Notes under the pieces: generated by a model
Seen by the model: the letters and a program-made list of their open reading frames with translations, nothing else
What the model was told of the DNA's origin: nothing
Database searches by the model: none
Shown: positions 1 to 6,855 of the stretch, one piece after another
How positions within the stretch are numbered: position 1 is the first letter of the stretch
Layout: each line of letters opens with the position of its first letter
Program-made: the position numbers and the translations under genes
Assembly: GCA_903825695.1 (NCBI GenBank)
Contig: CAIKBP010000031.1
Coordinates: 1 to 12,795, forward strand
DNA: 12,795 nucleotides
DNA from: an uncultured Verrucomicrobiota bacterium
GTDB taxonomy: Bacteria > Verrucomicrobiota > Verrucomicrobiia > Palsa-1439
Direction: 5' to 3'

Positions 1-808
1 CCAAATGCACTGCCGACGCTATCGCCGACCGGTCGGCGCACAAAACGGAGAGCCGCTCGAACACGCCGCGACACGAACCGGCGTGCAGCGTCGTAATGAC
101 CAGATGCCCCGTCAGCGCCGCGCGCACGGCGATGTTGGCGGTTTCCTCGTCGCGAATCTCGCCGATGACCAGCACTTGTGGATCCTGTCGCAAAAGATGA
201 CGAGCAGCTTTCGAGAACGTAAGCCCGCGCGCTTCGTTGACCTCCGTCTGCATCACGTTGGGAATGATTTGCTCGACTGGGTCTTCGGCGGTGATGATGT
301 GCCGCGAGCCGGATTCGGCAAGGTGGCGCAGGCAGGCGTAAATGGTGGTCGTCTTGCCGCTGCCGGCCGGGCCCGTCAGGAGCAGCAGGCCGGCGCTTTG
401 GCGGAGGAACGTTTCCAGTTCCACGCAGACTGGTTCTTGGAAATTAAGTTCACGTAGCGACGGCGCACCGGCTGTACTGAACAATCGCAGCACGATTTTT
501 TCGCCTGTGACCGTCGGGTAGGTGGCGACACGGATGTCGTGTTGCGCGCCGACCTCGGCTTTGTTGATGCGGCCGTCCTGCGGGAGCGAGTCCTGATACG
601 TCTTCAACCGGGCGAGAAATTTGATACGGCCGAAAACGCGTTCAGCTACACCCTTGGGCAAGCTTGAGACCGGGGTGACGATTCCATCGAGTCGAAAAGA
701 AACCTCGGCCAATTCACCACGCATCTGAAGATGGATGTCGCTGGCGCAGACCAATTGGGCCTGGTGGATCAGGTCGTCCAACAGCTTTGGAGCAACGACT
801 TCCAGCAC
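1..808 (-). CDS. gspE: GspE/PilB-type secretion ATPase, C-terminus cut by window edge
   Basis: This is a hexameric ATPase that powers pseudopilus assembly from the cytoplasmic face of a T2SS or type IV pilus. About 269 residues are visible before the left edge. In order they show ASDIHLQ (residues 22-28, start of the N2 domain), LPQDGR (75-80), PTVTGEK (98-104), the Walker A loop GPAGSGKTT (146-154), the Asp box ITAEDPVE (172-179), Walker B VLVIGEIRDE (212-221) and the His box TGHLVITTLHAG (233-244). The LPQDGR and TGEK stretches match GspE/PilB rather than PilT. The start is taken as GTG at 808; an in-frame TAA at 845-847 prevents any long extension. The N1 domain that normally precedes N2 is therefore absent. 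The gene is divergent from the MFS gene and separated from the other gsp genes, so whether it serves this T2SS or a pilus is inferred. Family is certain; the subfamily symbol is less so. Confidence 0.92.
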   Translation of the reverse strand, partial: MLEVVAPKLLDDLIHQAQLVCASDIHLQMRGELAEVSFRLDGIVTPVSSLPKGVAERVFGRIKFLARLKTYQDSLPQDGRINKAEVGAQHDIRVATYPTVTGEKIVLRLFSTAGAPSLRELNFQEPVCVELETFLRQSAGLLLLTGPAGSGKTTTIYACLRHLAESGSRHIITAEDPVEQIIPNVMQTEVNEARGLTFSKAARHLLRQDPQVLVIGEIRDEETANIAVRAALTGHLVITTLHAGSCRGVFERLSVLCADRSAIASAVHL

Positions 809-881
809 AACCCGATGGTATCCTGCGGCTATGCAAAAGCAAGTTTACTTTTCCTAGTGCAGGGTTATATCGTTAACATCC
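809..881. promoter_or_regulatory. Divergent intergenic region, gspE / MFS gene
   Basis: This 73-base gap lies between two divergent genes and must hold or overlap the start signals of both. On the plus strand TTTACT (844-849) and TATATC (866-871), with a 16-base spacer, are a weak -35/-10-like pair. If real, transcription would begin about where the first MFS start codon lies, which would favour a later MFS start. No operator-like repeat was found. Confidence 0.25.
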
Positions 882-2258
882 ATGACCGCGATGGTGACAG
901 AGATGGAATCGGAATCACATAACGCGATGCCGCGCGGCATTGGCAACGCGTATGCGTTTCAGGTGTTCAACACGATGTCGTTTATGATCGTGCTGAGCAC
1001 GCCGATGATTTTGTATTTCAAGCGTCTGCAGGCCTCAGCGACCGTTCTGGGCATCTTCATTGCGCTGCCGAATCTGTTGACCATTTTGCAGATTCCCGCG
1101 GCGCAGTTCGTGGAGAAGATGGGTTACCGCGCATTTGTGTTGCGCGGATGGCTGCTGCGGAGCCTGTTCATTCTGGCGATGGCGTCGGTCCCGCTGCTGC
1201 CCGTGAAGATCGATAACACCACGCGGATCGCATTGATGCTGTTTCTGTTGTTTGCGTACAATGCATCGCGCGGGATCTCGCTGTGCGGCTTTCTGCCCTG
1301 GATTACACAACTGGTTCCCGAGCTTGTGCGCGGTCACTATCTGTCTCGAGACCAAATGTGGAGCGCATTGGCCACGCTTGGCACGATGATCCTGGCTGCG
1401 CTGTATCTCGCGCGACCGGAAGCGCAATTCGCTTATGCGTTTATGTTCTGCGCGAGTTTCGCGGCTGCGATGTTGAGCCTGTGGTTTCTGCGACGTTTTC
1501 CCGACGCGCCTGTGCCGCCCCTCGCAGCAAACCGAGAGAAGGTGCCCTACAGAAAGATGCTGCTTCATCCGCCGTTTCTAAAGCTTCTGATCTACGACGC
1601 GGTGTTGTTGACGGCGGTGGCAGGCGGCAGCGTTTTCTGGGTCCCATTTCTGCGCGATACGTTCGGGGCCAGCGATGCCTTTATACTATGGATGATGGTA
1701 GTGTGGGCTGCGGTATCAGCAGCGTGCCTCTGGGTGTTCGGCCATCTCATCGATCGGGTGGGGAGCCGGCCGTTGTTAGGGCTTGGAACCCTGAGCTTCG
1801 TCGTTCATTTCAGTCTGTGGGGCGCGCTCGCGGCCCGGGTGCTACCGTTCAACTGGGTGACGCTGGGCGCGATCCAATTAACCTCAGGAGTTGGCAACTC
1901 GCTCTACAATCTGGCGAACACGCGTCTGGTCATGGCGACTGTACCGCCGATGGGACGCAGTCATTTCTTCGCGCTATTCACTGTGGTGACGAGCTTGGTG
2001 CTCGGTGTGTTGCCAGTTGTTTGGGGGATTCTGCTCGACTCGCTGTCAGGGTGGGAAGCCACTTGGAAGGCATGGCAGTGGAACCAGTACAGCCTGCTTT
2101 ACAGTGCGTTGATGCTTGTCGTCGTAGTGGCGCTGGCCATGCGACAACGGCTGAGCGAGCCGCGGGCGATGACGACGGAAGCTTTCCTGCGCGAGTTGCT
2201 CGTCGAAACACCCAGCCGTGCCATCAGCCGTTTGCTGGCTTGGCGGCCGTTCTCCTGA
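882..2258 (+). CDS. MFS transporter, substrate unknown
   Basis: This is an inner-membrane permease of the major facilitator superfamily, 458 residues from the first ATG. About twelve hydrophobic segments can be picked out, at roughly 28-46, 54-75, 90-107, 114-132, 160-178, 184-203, 234-256, 266-288, 296-320, 326-345, 362-384 and 402-420. A longer hydrophilic loop (about 205-230) divides the halves, as in the family. The loop after helix 8 reads GHLIDRVGSRPLLG, an MFS motif-A-like signature; the matching N-half loop, FVEKMGYRAFVLRG, is degenerate. The start is uncertain: in-frame ATGs lie at 882, 891, 903 and 927, none with a good ribosome site, and the conserved-looking part begins near MPRGIGNAY at 927. 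The gene sits 65 bases before hisH on the same strand, but nothing ties it to histidine. The substrate cannot be read from the sequence. Confidence 0.88.
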   Translation: MTAMVTEMESESHNAMPRGIGNAYAFQVFNTMSFMIVLSTPMILYFKRLQASATVLGIFIALPNLLTILQIPAAQFVEKMGYRAFVLRGWLLRSLFILAMASVPLLPVKIDNTTRIALMLFLLFAYNASRGISLCGFLPWITQLVPELVRGHYLSRDQMWSALATLGTMILAALYLARPEAQFAYAFMFCASFAAAMLSLWFLRRFPDAPVPPLAANREKVPYRKMLLHPPFLKLLIYDAVLLTAVAGGSVFWVPFLRDTFGASDAFILWMMVVWAAVSAACLWVFGHLIDRVGSRPLLGLGTLSFVVHFSLWGALAARVLPFNWVTLGAIQLTSGVGNSLYNLANTRLVMATVPPMGRSHFFALFTVVTSLVLGVLPVVWGILLDSLSGWEATWKAWQWNQYSLLYSALMLVVVVALAMRQRLSEPRAMTTEAFLRELLVETPSRAISRLLAWRPFS

Positions 2259-2323
2259 GCTTGCCCGCACCACTTGAATCCGTGTAAGCTCATTCCTGAC
2301 TCAGGTTCGAGGATTGTTGTGAT

Positions 2324-2938
2324 ATGATTGCACTCGTAGATTATGGCATGGGCAACCTGCGCAGCGTTGAAAACGCGCTGACGCGGGTTGGTGCCGGCGT
2401 TCGGATTGTGAGTGATCGCAAATCGATGCTTGCGGCGGACGCGTTGGTCGTGCCGGGTGTGGGGGCGTTCGGCGATTGCATAAAGAACCTGGAGAAACAT
2501 GAACTAACCAGCGCAATTCGTGAGTTCATCTCTTCGAAGCGGCCATTTCTCGGCATCTGTCTCGGATTTCAAGGGCTTCTTGATGGAAGCGAGGAGGCGC
2601 CGGGCATCAAAGGACTGGGAATTTTTCGCGGCAGCGCGCCGCGGTTTCCTTCAGGCATTTTGAAAGTGCCGCATATGGGTTGGAACCAATTGCGGATCAA
2701 GCGGCCCGATTGTCCATTGCTGAAAGGCGTGGCCGACGGCAGTTTTGTGTATTTCGTGCACAGCTATTACTGCGCGCCGGCTGACGAATCGCTGGTGTGC
2801 GCAACGACGGACTACGGCACAGAGTTCTGCTCGATGCTCTGGTCTGGCAACGTGTTCGCCACGCAGTTCCACCCTGAAAAATCGCAGACGGTTGGCCTGA
2901 AGATGCTGGAGAACTTTGTAAAACTGGCGCGGCAATGA
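2324..2938 (+). CDS. hisH: Imidazole glycerol phosphate synthase, glutaminase subunit HisH
   Basis: HisH hydrolyses glutamine and channels the ammonia to HisF, which makes imidazole glycerol phosphate and AICAR in histidine synthesis. The protein has 204 residues, the normal length for this class I amidotransferase. The N-terminus has DYGMGNLRSV (6-15) and VVPGVGAFGDC (42-52). The nucleophile elbow is PFLGICLG with Cys79, and the catalytic His183 and Glu185 lie in TQFHPEKS. YFVHSYY (143-149) is the conserved strand found in HisH proteins. The ATG at 2324 is preceded by GAGGA at 2309-2313, ten bases away, which is acceptable. hisA follows after 44 bases, so the two are probably cotranscribed. 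The obligate partner hisF is not in the window and should lie elsewhere in the genome. Confidence 0.97.
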   Translation: MIALVDYGMGNLRSVENALTRVGAGVRIVSDRKSMLAADALVVPGVGAFGDCIKNLEKHELTSAIREFISSKRPFLGICLGFQGLLDGSEEAPGIKGLGIFRGSAPRFPSGILKVPHMGWNQLRIKRPDCPLLKGVADGSFVYFVHSYYCAPADESLVCATTDYGTEFCSMLWSGNVFATQFHPEKSQTVGLKMLENFVKLARQ

Positions 2939-2982
2939 AATAATATACGGCGTGTCATCGATTTAATCCGTGGAATCGGTGG

Positions 2983-3714
2983 ATGAAAAAGCCATTTCTC
3001 ATTTATCCGGCAGTTGACCTGAAGGGCGGCAATGTGGTGCGTCTTCAGCAGGGCCGCGCCGACGCGGAAACTGTGTACAGCAACGATCCCGCGGCGGTTG
3101 CGCGACGTTGGGCGTGCGATGGTGCGCGGTGGTTGCATGTTGTGGATCTCGATGGCGCGTTCACTGGCGAACCTCGCAATTGGGACAACGTCCGGGCGAT
3201 TCTCGAGGCTGTGCAGATTCCAGTTCAGCTCGGCGGCGGATTGCGCACGCGCGAGCAGGTAGCGTCGGCGCTGGCAATGGGCGTGACGCGCGTGGTGGTC
3301 GGTACGAAGGCGTGTGAGTCGCCGGAGTTCGTCCGCGCGCTGGTAAAGGAGTTCGGTAACCGGATTGCGGTCGGGGTTGACGCACGCGATGGATTTGTGG
3401 CCGTCAAGGGTTGGGTGGAGAAGACGAGGTGGACGGCGGTAGAGTTCGCGCAACGGATTGGTCAGATCGGCGTTGGAACAATTGTCTTCACCGACGTGTC
3501 CACCGACGGCATGCTGCGCGGGCCAAACGTCACGGCGATATCAGAGATATGCGCGGCAGTGCAATGCGACGTGCTTGCGTCGGGCGGTGTGTCGCAGACA
3601 GAGGATGTGTCCCGTCTCAAGGTGGTATCGTTTGAACATCCAAACCTCGTCGGCGTCATCATCGGCAAGGCGCTTTACGACGGACGAGTTACCCTGCGGG
3701 CCCTGCAAGAATAA
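2983..3714 (+). CDS. hisA: Phosphoribosyl-formimino-AICAR-phosphate isomerase HisA
   Basis: HisA performs the Amadori isomerisation of ProFAR to PRFAR, the step just before the HisH-HisF synthase. It is a 243-residue (beta/alpha)8 barrel of normal length. Visible motifs are YPAVDLKGG (8-16), with the general base expected at Asp12; LQQGR (21-25); QLGGGLRT (82-89); GVDARDG (131-137), with the general acid expected at Asp133; FTDVSTDGML (169-178); and two phosphate-binding turns, SGGV (200-203) and GKAL (228-231). The twofold pattern of glycine-rich turns is typical of HisA/HisF. The opening AVDLK and the full set of HisA motifs favour HisA over HisF. The gene follows hisH on the same strand and ends facing the convergent folC, 79 bases away. 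Confidence 0.97.
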   Translation: MKKPFLIYPAVDLKGGNVVRLQQGRADAETVYSNDPAAVARRWACDGARWLHVVDLDGAFTGEPRNWDNVRAILEAVQIPVQLGGGLRTREQVASALAMGVTRVVVGTKACESPEFVRALVKEFGNRIAVGVDARDGFVAVKGWVEKTRWTAVEFAQRIGQIGVGTIVFTDVSTDGMLRGPNVTAISEICAAVQCDVLASGGVSQTEDVSRLKVVSFEHPNLVGVIIGKALYDGRVTLRALQE

Positions 3715-3793
3715 GAAGAACAACTAATCTCGCAATTTGTGTTAACCTTGATCGGATTGGATGGCGACTTGGATATGGGTGTGGGCAAGGGGG

Positions 3794-5122
3794 CTACTGC
3801 AGTATGAATTCTTTTTCGCTGGCTGGCGGCAAGGCTGCCCCCAAGCGCAATCGTCCCAATGCTTCGCCGACGAGAAACAGCGAGCCTGTGATAATCACCA
3901 AGTCGTCTCGGCTTCGGGCTGCTTGGGCGTAGGCCTCTTTGAGGTCGGCGCAGGCTTCAACCTCTGCGTGGAGATTTGCCGCGCGGCAAAGTGTAGCCAG
4001 TTGCCGCGGATCGCAGGTGCGCTCGCTGTTGACCGGCACACAAAACACGCGCGCAGCCAGTGGCGCTAGCAGAAGGCAAATCCGGTCGTAGTTCTTGTCG
4101 CGCAACACGCCGAGGATCAACGTCGCGCGTCGCCCTGGGAAATGTTTGCGCATGGTGGCCACCAGTTCTTCCGCAGCCGCACCGTTGTGAGCGCCGTCGA
4201 GCACTACCGTTGGGTTGTTGCGGACGATCTGGAACCGGCCCGGCCAGTGGGTTAGCTTCAAGCCGTTTTGCAGGTCTTCCACGCCAAAATGGATACCTGA
4301 CGCCTCCAACGCGGCGACGGTAGTAGCGCAGTTGATCGTCTGGTGAGCGCCGAGCAGGGGAATCTCTAGGGTACCGTAATCGCGGCGTGTACCGGTCAAG
4401 CGAAGCCGCTGCCCATAAACGGGTTCGGCCAATTGTGCGGCACGGACATCTTGGCCAATGATGGTCAACGGGGAATCCGATTCCGCGCAGGCGCGTTGGA
4501 TGACAGTAAGCGCTTCCTGCGCGGCAGCCGCCGTGACCACGGGACGGCCCGGTTTGATGATGCCGCATTTCTCGGCCGCGATCTTCTCCAGTGTGTCACC
4601 GAGGTACTGCATGTGGTCAAAGGCCACGTTGGTGATGACCGAGACCAGCGGGGCGACGACGTTGGTGGCGTCCAATCGTCCGCCGAGGCCGGTCTCCCAG
4701 ACCACCACGTCCACATTTTGTTCACGGAAGTAGTGCAAGGCCAGGGCGGTGACAGTCTCAAAGAACGTCGGTGGACGCGAATCTGTTTGCGCGGCAACCT
4801 CGTCCAGCAACGGGCGGATTTGTTCGACCAGCCGCGCGATATCGGCTTTGGCAATTGGGACGGCATCAATCTGGAAGCGCTCGCAGAATGATACGAGGTG
4901 AGGCGAGGTGTAGAGCGCGGTCTTGTAGCCGGCAGCGGTCAGTACAGCTTGCGACATTGCTGCAACGCTACCCTTGCCGTTTGTGCCGGCGACATGGATG
5001 AACCGCAGTGCGCTTTCGGGGTTGCCCATCAAATCGAGCAGGCGCCGCATCGTATCCAGACCGAGTTTCTGACCAAAAAGGCGGATCCCGTAGAGAAACT
5101 CTATGGTTTCAGAGTACGTCAT
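3794..5122 (-). CDS. folC: Bifunctional dihydrofolate / folylpolyglutamate synthase FolC
   Basis: FolC ligates glutamate to dihydropteroate and then extends the polyglutamate tail of folates, using ATP. From the chosen start the protein has 442 residues. It shows the P-loop AGTNGKGS (45-52), TSPHLVSF (72-79), ETGLGGRLDATN (143-154), FDHMQYLGDTLEKIAAEK (168-185) with the lysine that is usually carbamylated, and LDGAHN (308-313) of the C-terminal domain, followed by ILGVLRDKN. A TTG two codons upstream (5128) is also in frame. I prefer the ATG at 5122 because FolC proteins commonly open with an MTYxE-like sequence, as here. The gene lies 68 bases after accD on the same strand; accD-folC adjacency also occurs in Escherichia coli. 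It is the last gene of the minus-strand run and converges with hisA. Confidence 0.95.
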   Translation of the reverse strand: MTYSETIEFLYGIRLFGQKLGLDTMRRLLDLMGNPESALRFIHVAGTNGKGSVAAMSQAVLTAAGYKTALYTSPHLVSFCERFQIDAVPIAKADIARLVEQIRPLLDEVAAQTDSRPPTFFETVTALALHYFREQNVDVVVWETGLGGRLDATNVVAPLVSVITNVAFDHMQYLGDTLEKIAAEKCGIIKPGRPVVTAAAAQEALTVIQRACAESDSPLTIIGQDVRAAQLAEPVYGQRLRLTGTRRDYGTLEIPLLGAHQTINCATTVAALEASGIHFGVEDLQNGLKLTHWPGRFQIVRNNPTVVLDGAHNGAAAEELVATMRKHFPGRRATLILGVLRDKNYDRICLLLAPLAARVFCVPVNSERTCDPRQLATLCRAANLHAEVEACADLKEAYAQAARSRDDLVIITGSLFLVGEALGRLRLGAALPPASEKEFILQ

Positions 5123-5190
5123 AGGCAAGTAGAGAGTCGAAATTCTGGCGCCTGAAGTTTTTCCGTCTCCCCGTACTCCGACGCCTGTTC

Positions 5191-6063
5191 TTAACCGGCC
5201 GCTTTGAACTTTCGCTTGCCGCGACCCGAGAAATAGTCGAGCAACAGGCCGATCGTTGTTTTGAGTTGTTTGCGGTGGACGACGGCATCCACCAAGCCGT
5301 GGTCGCGCGCAAACTCGCTCGTCTGGAATCCTTCCGGCAGCTCCTGCTGGGTTGTTTCCTTGATGACGCGCGGCCCGGCGAAACCGATGAGCGCTTTGGG
5401 CTCGGCGAGAATGACATCGCCAAGTGATGCAAAGCTGGCCATGACACCGGCGGTAGTCGGATGCGTCAGCACGGAAATATAAGGCAGCCCTTCCTTGGCA
5501 TGCAATGCAAGCGCGCCACTGGTCTTGGCCATCTGCATCAGGCTCAAAATGCCCTCATACATGCGCGCTCCGCCCGATGCGGACACGATGACGACGGGAA
5601 TCCTCAAGCCCGTCGCACGTTCTATCGTGCGGGTGATGCGTTCGCCGACGACTGCGCCCATGCTCGCTCCGAGAAACGAGAAGTCCATTACGGCCAGCGA
5701 TACATCATGTCCATTCAACCGGCACAGCCCATTGACGACCGCATCGCTCAGTCCAGTCTGACGTTGGTAGGCTTTCAACCGGTCCTTGTAGGCGGCGACC
5801 CCCTTGAAGTTGAGAGTGTCCACACTGACGAGGTCGGCGTCCATCTCACGAAACGTGCCATGGTCGGCCAACGATGCGATGCGTTCGGACACGGTCATGC
5901 TGAAATGATATTCACATTTCGGGCAAACCTTTAGGTTGCTCGTCAATTCCTTGCTGAAGATCATCTCCCCGCAGTCATTGCATTTCAGCCACAAGCCGCT
6001 GGGTATATCGCGTTTTCGCGTTCGGGTGCCGCCGACCTTCAGTTTTTTTTCGAATACAGCCAT
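5191..6063 (-). CDS. accD: Acetyl-CoA carboxylase carboxyltransferase subunit beta AccD
   Basis: AccD pairs with AccA to move the carboxyl group from carboxybiotin to acetyl-CoA, giving malonyl-CoA for fatty acid synthesis. The 290-residue protein has the N-terminal zinc ribbon with Cys28, Cys31, Cys47 and Cys50. The crotonase-like carboxyltransferase core follows, with GASMGAVVGERITR (132-145), SASGGARMYEG (161-171), SLMQMAKTSGAL (174-185), HPTTAGV (202-208) and FAGPRVIKETT (228-238). Length and motifs match the stand-alone bacterial subunit. The ATG at 6063 begins four bases after the comF-family stop, which implies cotranscription. accA is not in the window. The pairing with folC downstream is common, while the comF gene upstream is less usual. 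No frameshift or missing key residue is seen. Confidence 0.97.
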   Translation of the reverse strand: MAVFEKKLKVGGTRTRKRDIPSGLWLKCNDCGEMIFSKELTSNLKVCPKCEYHFSMTVSERIASLADHGTFREMDADLVSVDTLNFKGVAAYKDRLKAYQRQTGLSDAVVNGLCRLNGHDVSLAVMDFSFLGASMGAVVGERITRTIERATGLRIPVVIVSASGGARMYEGILSLMQMAKTSGALALHAKEGLPYISVLTHPTTAGVMASFASLGDVILAEPKALIGFAGPRVIKETTQQELPEGFQTSEFARDHGLVDAVVHRKQLKTTIGLLLDYFSGRGKRKFKAAG

Positions 6064-6067
6064 ATCT

Positions 6068-6799
6068 TCACGTTCCTCTGGCCACTGCCAGTGCGATCAC
6101 GCTGTACGCGCCAGCGCGACGCAAAACCTTAGCACAACTATTCAGCGTTGCACCAGTTGTAAACACGTCGTCCACCAGCACGAGTCGTTTCCCTGTAAAA
6201 ACACCGGCCCGCCTCACCGCGAATGCCTTGCGCAAATTGCGGTCTCGTTGCTCGGCGTCGAGTGCCGTTTGCGTAATCGTGTCCTTAACGCGGTGCAGTT
6301 GGCCGGCAAGCACCGGTCGGTCAAAGTGTTTGCCCAGCGAGGTGGAAAGGTACTCGGACTGGTTGAATTCCCTCTCGCGTTTCTTGCGTGGATACAGTGG
6401 TACCGGCACGATGACATCAACTGTCTGCCAATCGATCCACTGCCGCGCTGCTTCGATCAACCATTCAGCCAGATGAGGGCCGAGGTACATTTCGCGGTTG
6501 TACTTGAAGCGGTGAATGCTCTCCCGGACGATCCCTTCTGCTCGGCAGCCACAGACCGCACGCGCGAAAGCGAATCGCAGGTTCTGGCAATACCCGCATA
6601 CGAAGGACTCGGTTACCGCACCGGCGAACGGCGAGGCGCACTGCTGGCAAAAGGGCGGCTCAATTCGTCGCACCGTGGACAAGCATGCTGCGCAGATCAC
6701 GCCGCGCTCTTGCTCAACCAACGCCGTGGAACAAAAGAGGCAATTCCGCGGATAGACCAACCCGATGGCGCGCTCGACCCATTGCTGCACCGCATTCAT
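6068..6799 (-). CDS. comF: ComF-family phosphoribosyltransferase-like protein
   Basis: ComF-family proteins join zinc ribbons to a phosphoribosyltransferase fold. In competent bacteria ComF is needed for DNA uptake, acting in the cytoplasm, but its reaction is not known. This protein has 243 residues. It shows four Cys pairs, 20/23, 36/39, 51/54 and 68/71, then IVPVPLYPRKKREREFNQ (130-147), a typical ComF block, and the PRPP-binding loop LVLVDDVFTTGAT (206-218). All parts look intact. It starts 56 bases after gspD and ends four bases before accD, so it links the secretion genes to the lipid and folate genes. A weak -10-like TATAGA (minus strand, 6811-6816) sits just before the start, without a good -35. 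A direct role in DNA uptake here is only a possibility. Confidence 0.9.
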   Translation of the reverse strand: MNAVQQWVERAIGLVYPRNCLFCSTALVEQERGVICAACLSTVRRIEPPFCQQCASPFAGAVTESFVCGYCQNLRFAFARAVCGCRAEGIVRESIHRFKYNREMYLGPHLAEWLIEAARQWIDWQTVDVIVPVPLYPRKKREREFNQSEYLSTSLGKHFDRPVLAGQLHRVKDTITQTALDAEQRDRNLRKAFAVRRAGVFTGKRLVLVDDVFTTGATLNSCAKVLRRAGAYSVIALAVARGT

Positions 6800-6855
6800 C
6801 GCCTGCGCATTCTATATGCTAGCTGAGTTTCCTGCCAGCAATCGCTGTCAGTTGT

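Noticed and set aside
5..457. Plus-strand open frame at the left edge
   Set aside because: It is antisense to the GspE/PilB ATPase, which shows all nucleotide-binding motifs on the minus strand.
1283..2287. Long second open frame on the plus strand inside the MFS gene
   Set aside because: It overlaps the clear 12-helix MFS frame and gives an Arg/Ser/Gly-rich product without membrane or domain features. It is a frame shadow in GC-rich DNA.
2295..2305. Small palindrome CCTGACTCAGG upstream of hisH
   Set aside because: It is a perfect 5-base inverted repeat, but too short and isolated to call an operator or terminator. It could occur by chance.
2915..2946. TAATAT -10-like sequence between hisH and hisA
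   Set aside because: The only -35-like match is 19-20 bases away and weak. Readthrough from hisH explains hisA expression more simply.
3715..3793. Possible bidirectional terminator between hisA and folC
   Set aside because: The convergent layout makes one likely, but I found no stem longer than about four bases and no T-run, so no intrinsic terminator is called.
5936..6826. Plus-strand open frame of 296 codons opposite comF
   Set aside because: It is antisense to the intact ComF-family gene, whose Cys pairs and PRPP loop are convincing. The antisense product shows no recognisable domain.
6811..6841. Promoter-like pair before comF (TTGCTG and TATAGA on the minus strand)
   Set aside because: The spacer is 19 bases and the -35 match is poor. 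Transcription would start only a few bases before the ATG, so this is not supported as a promoter.
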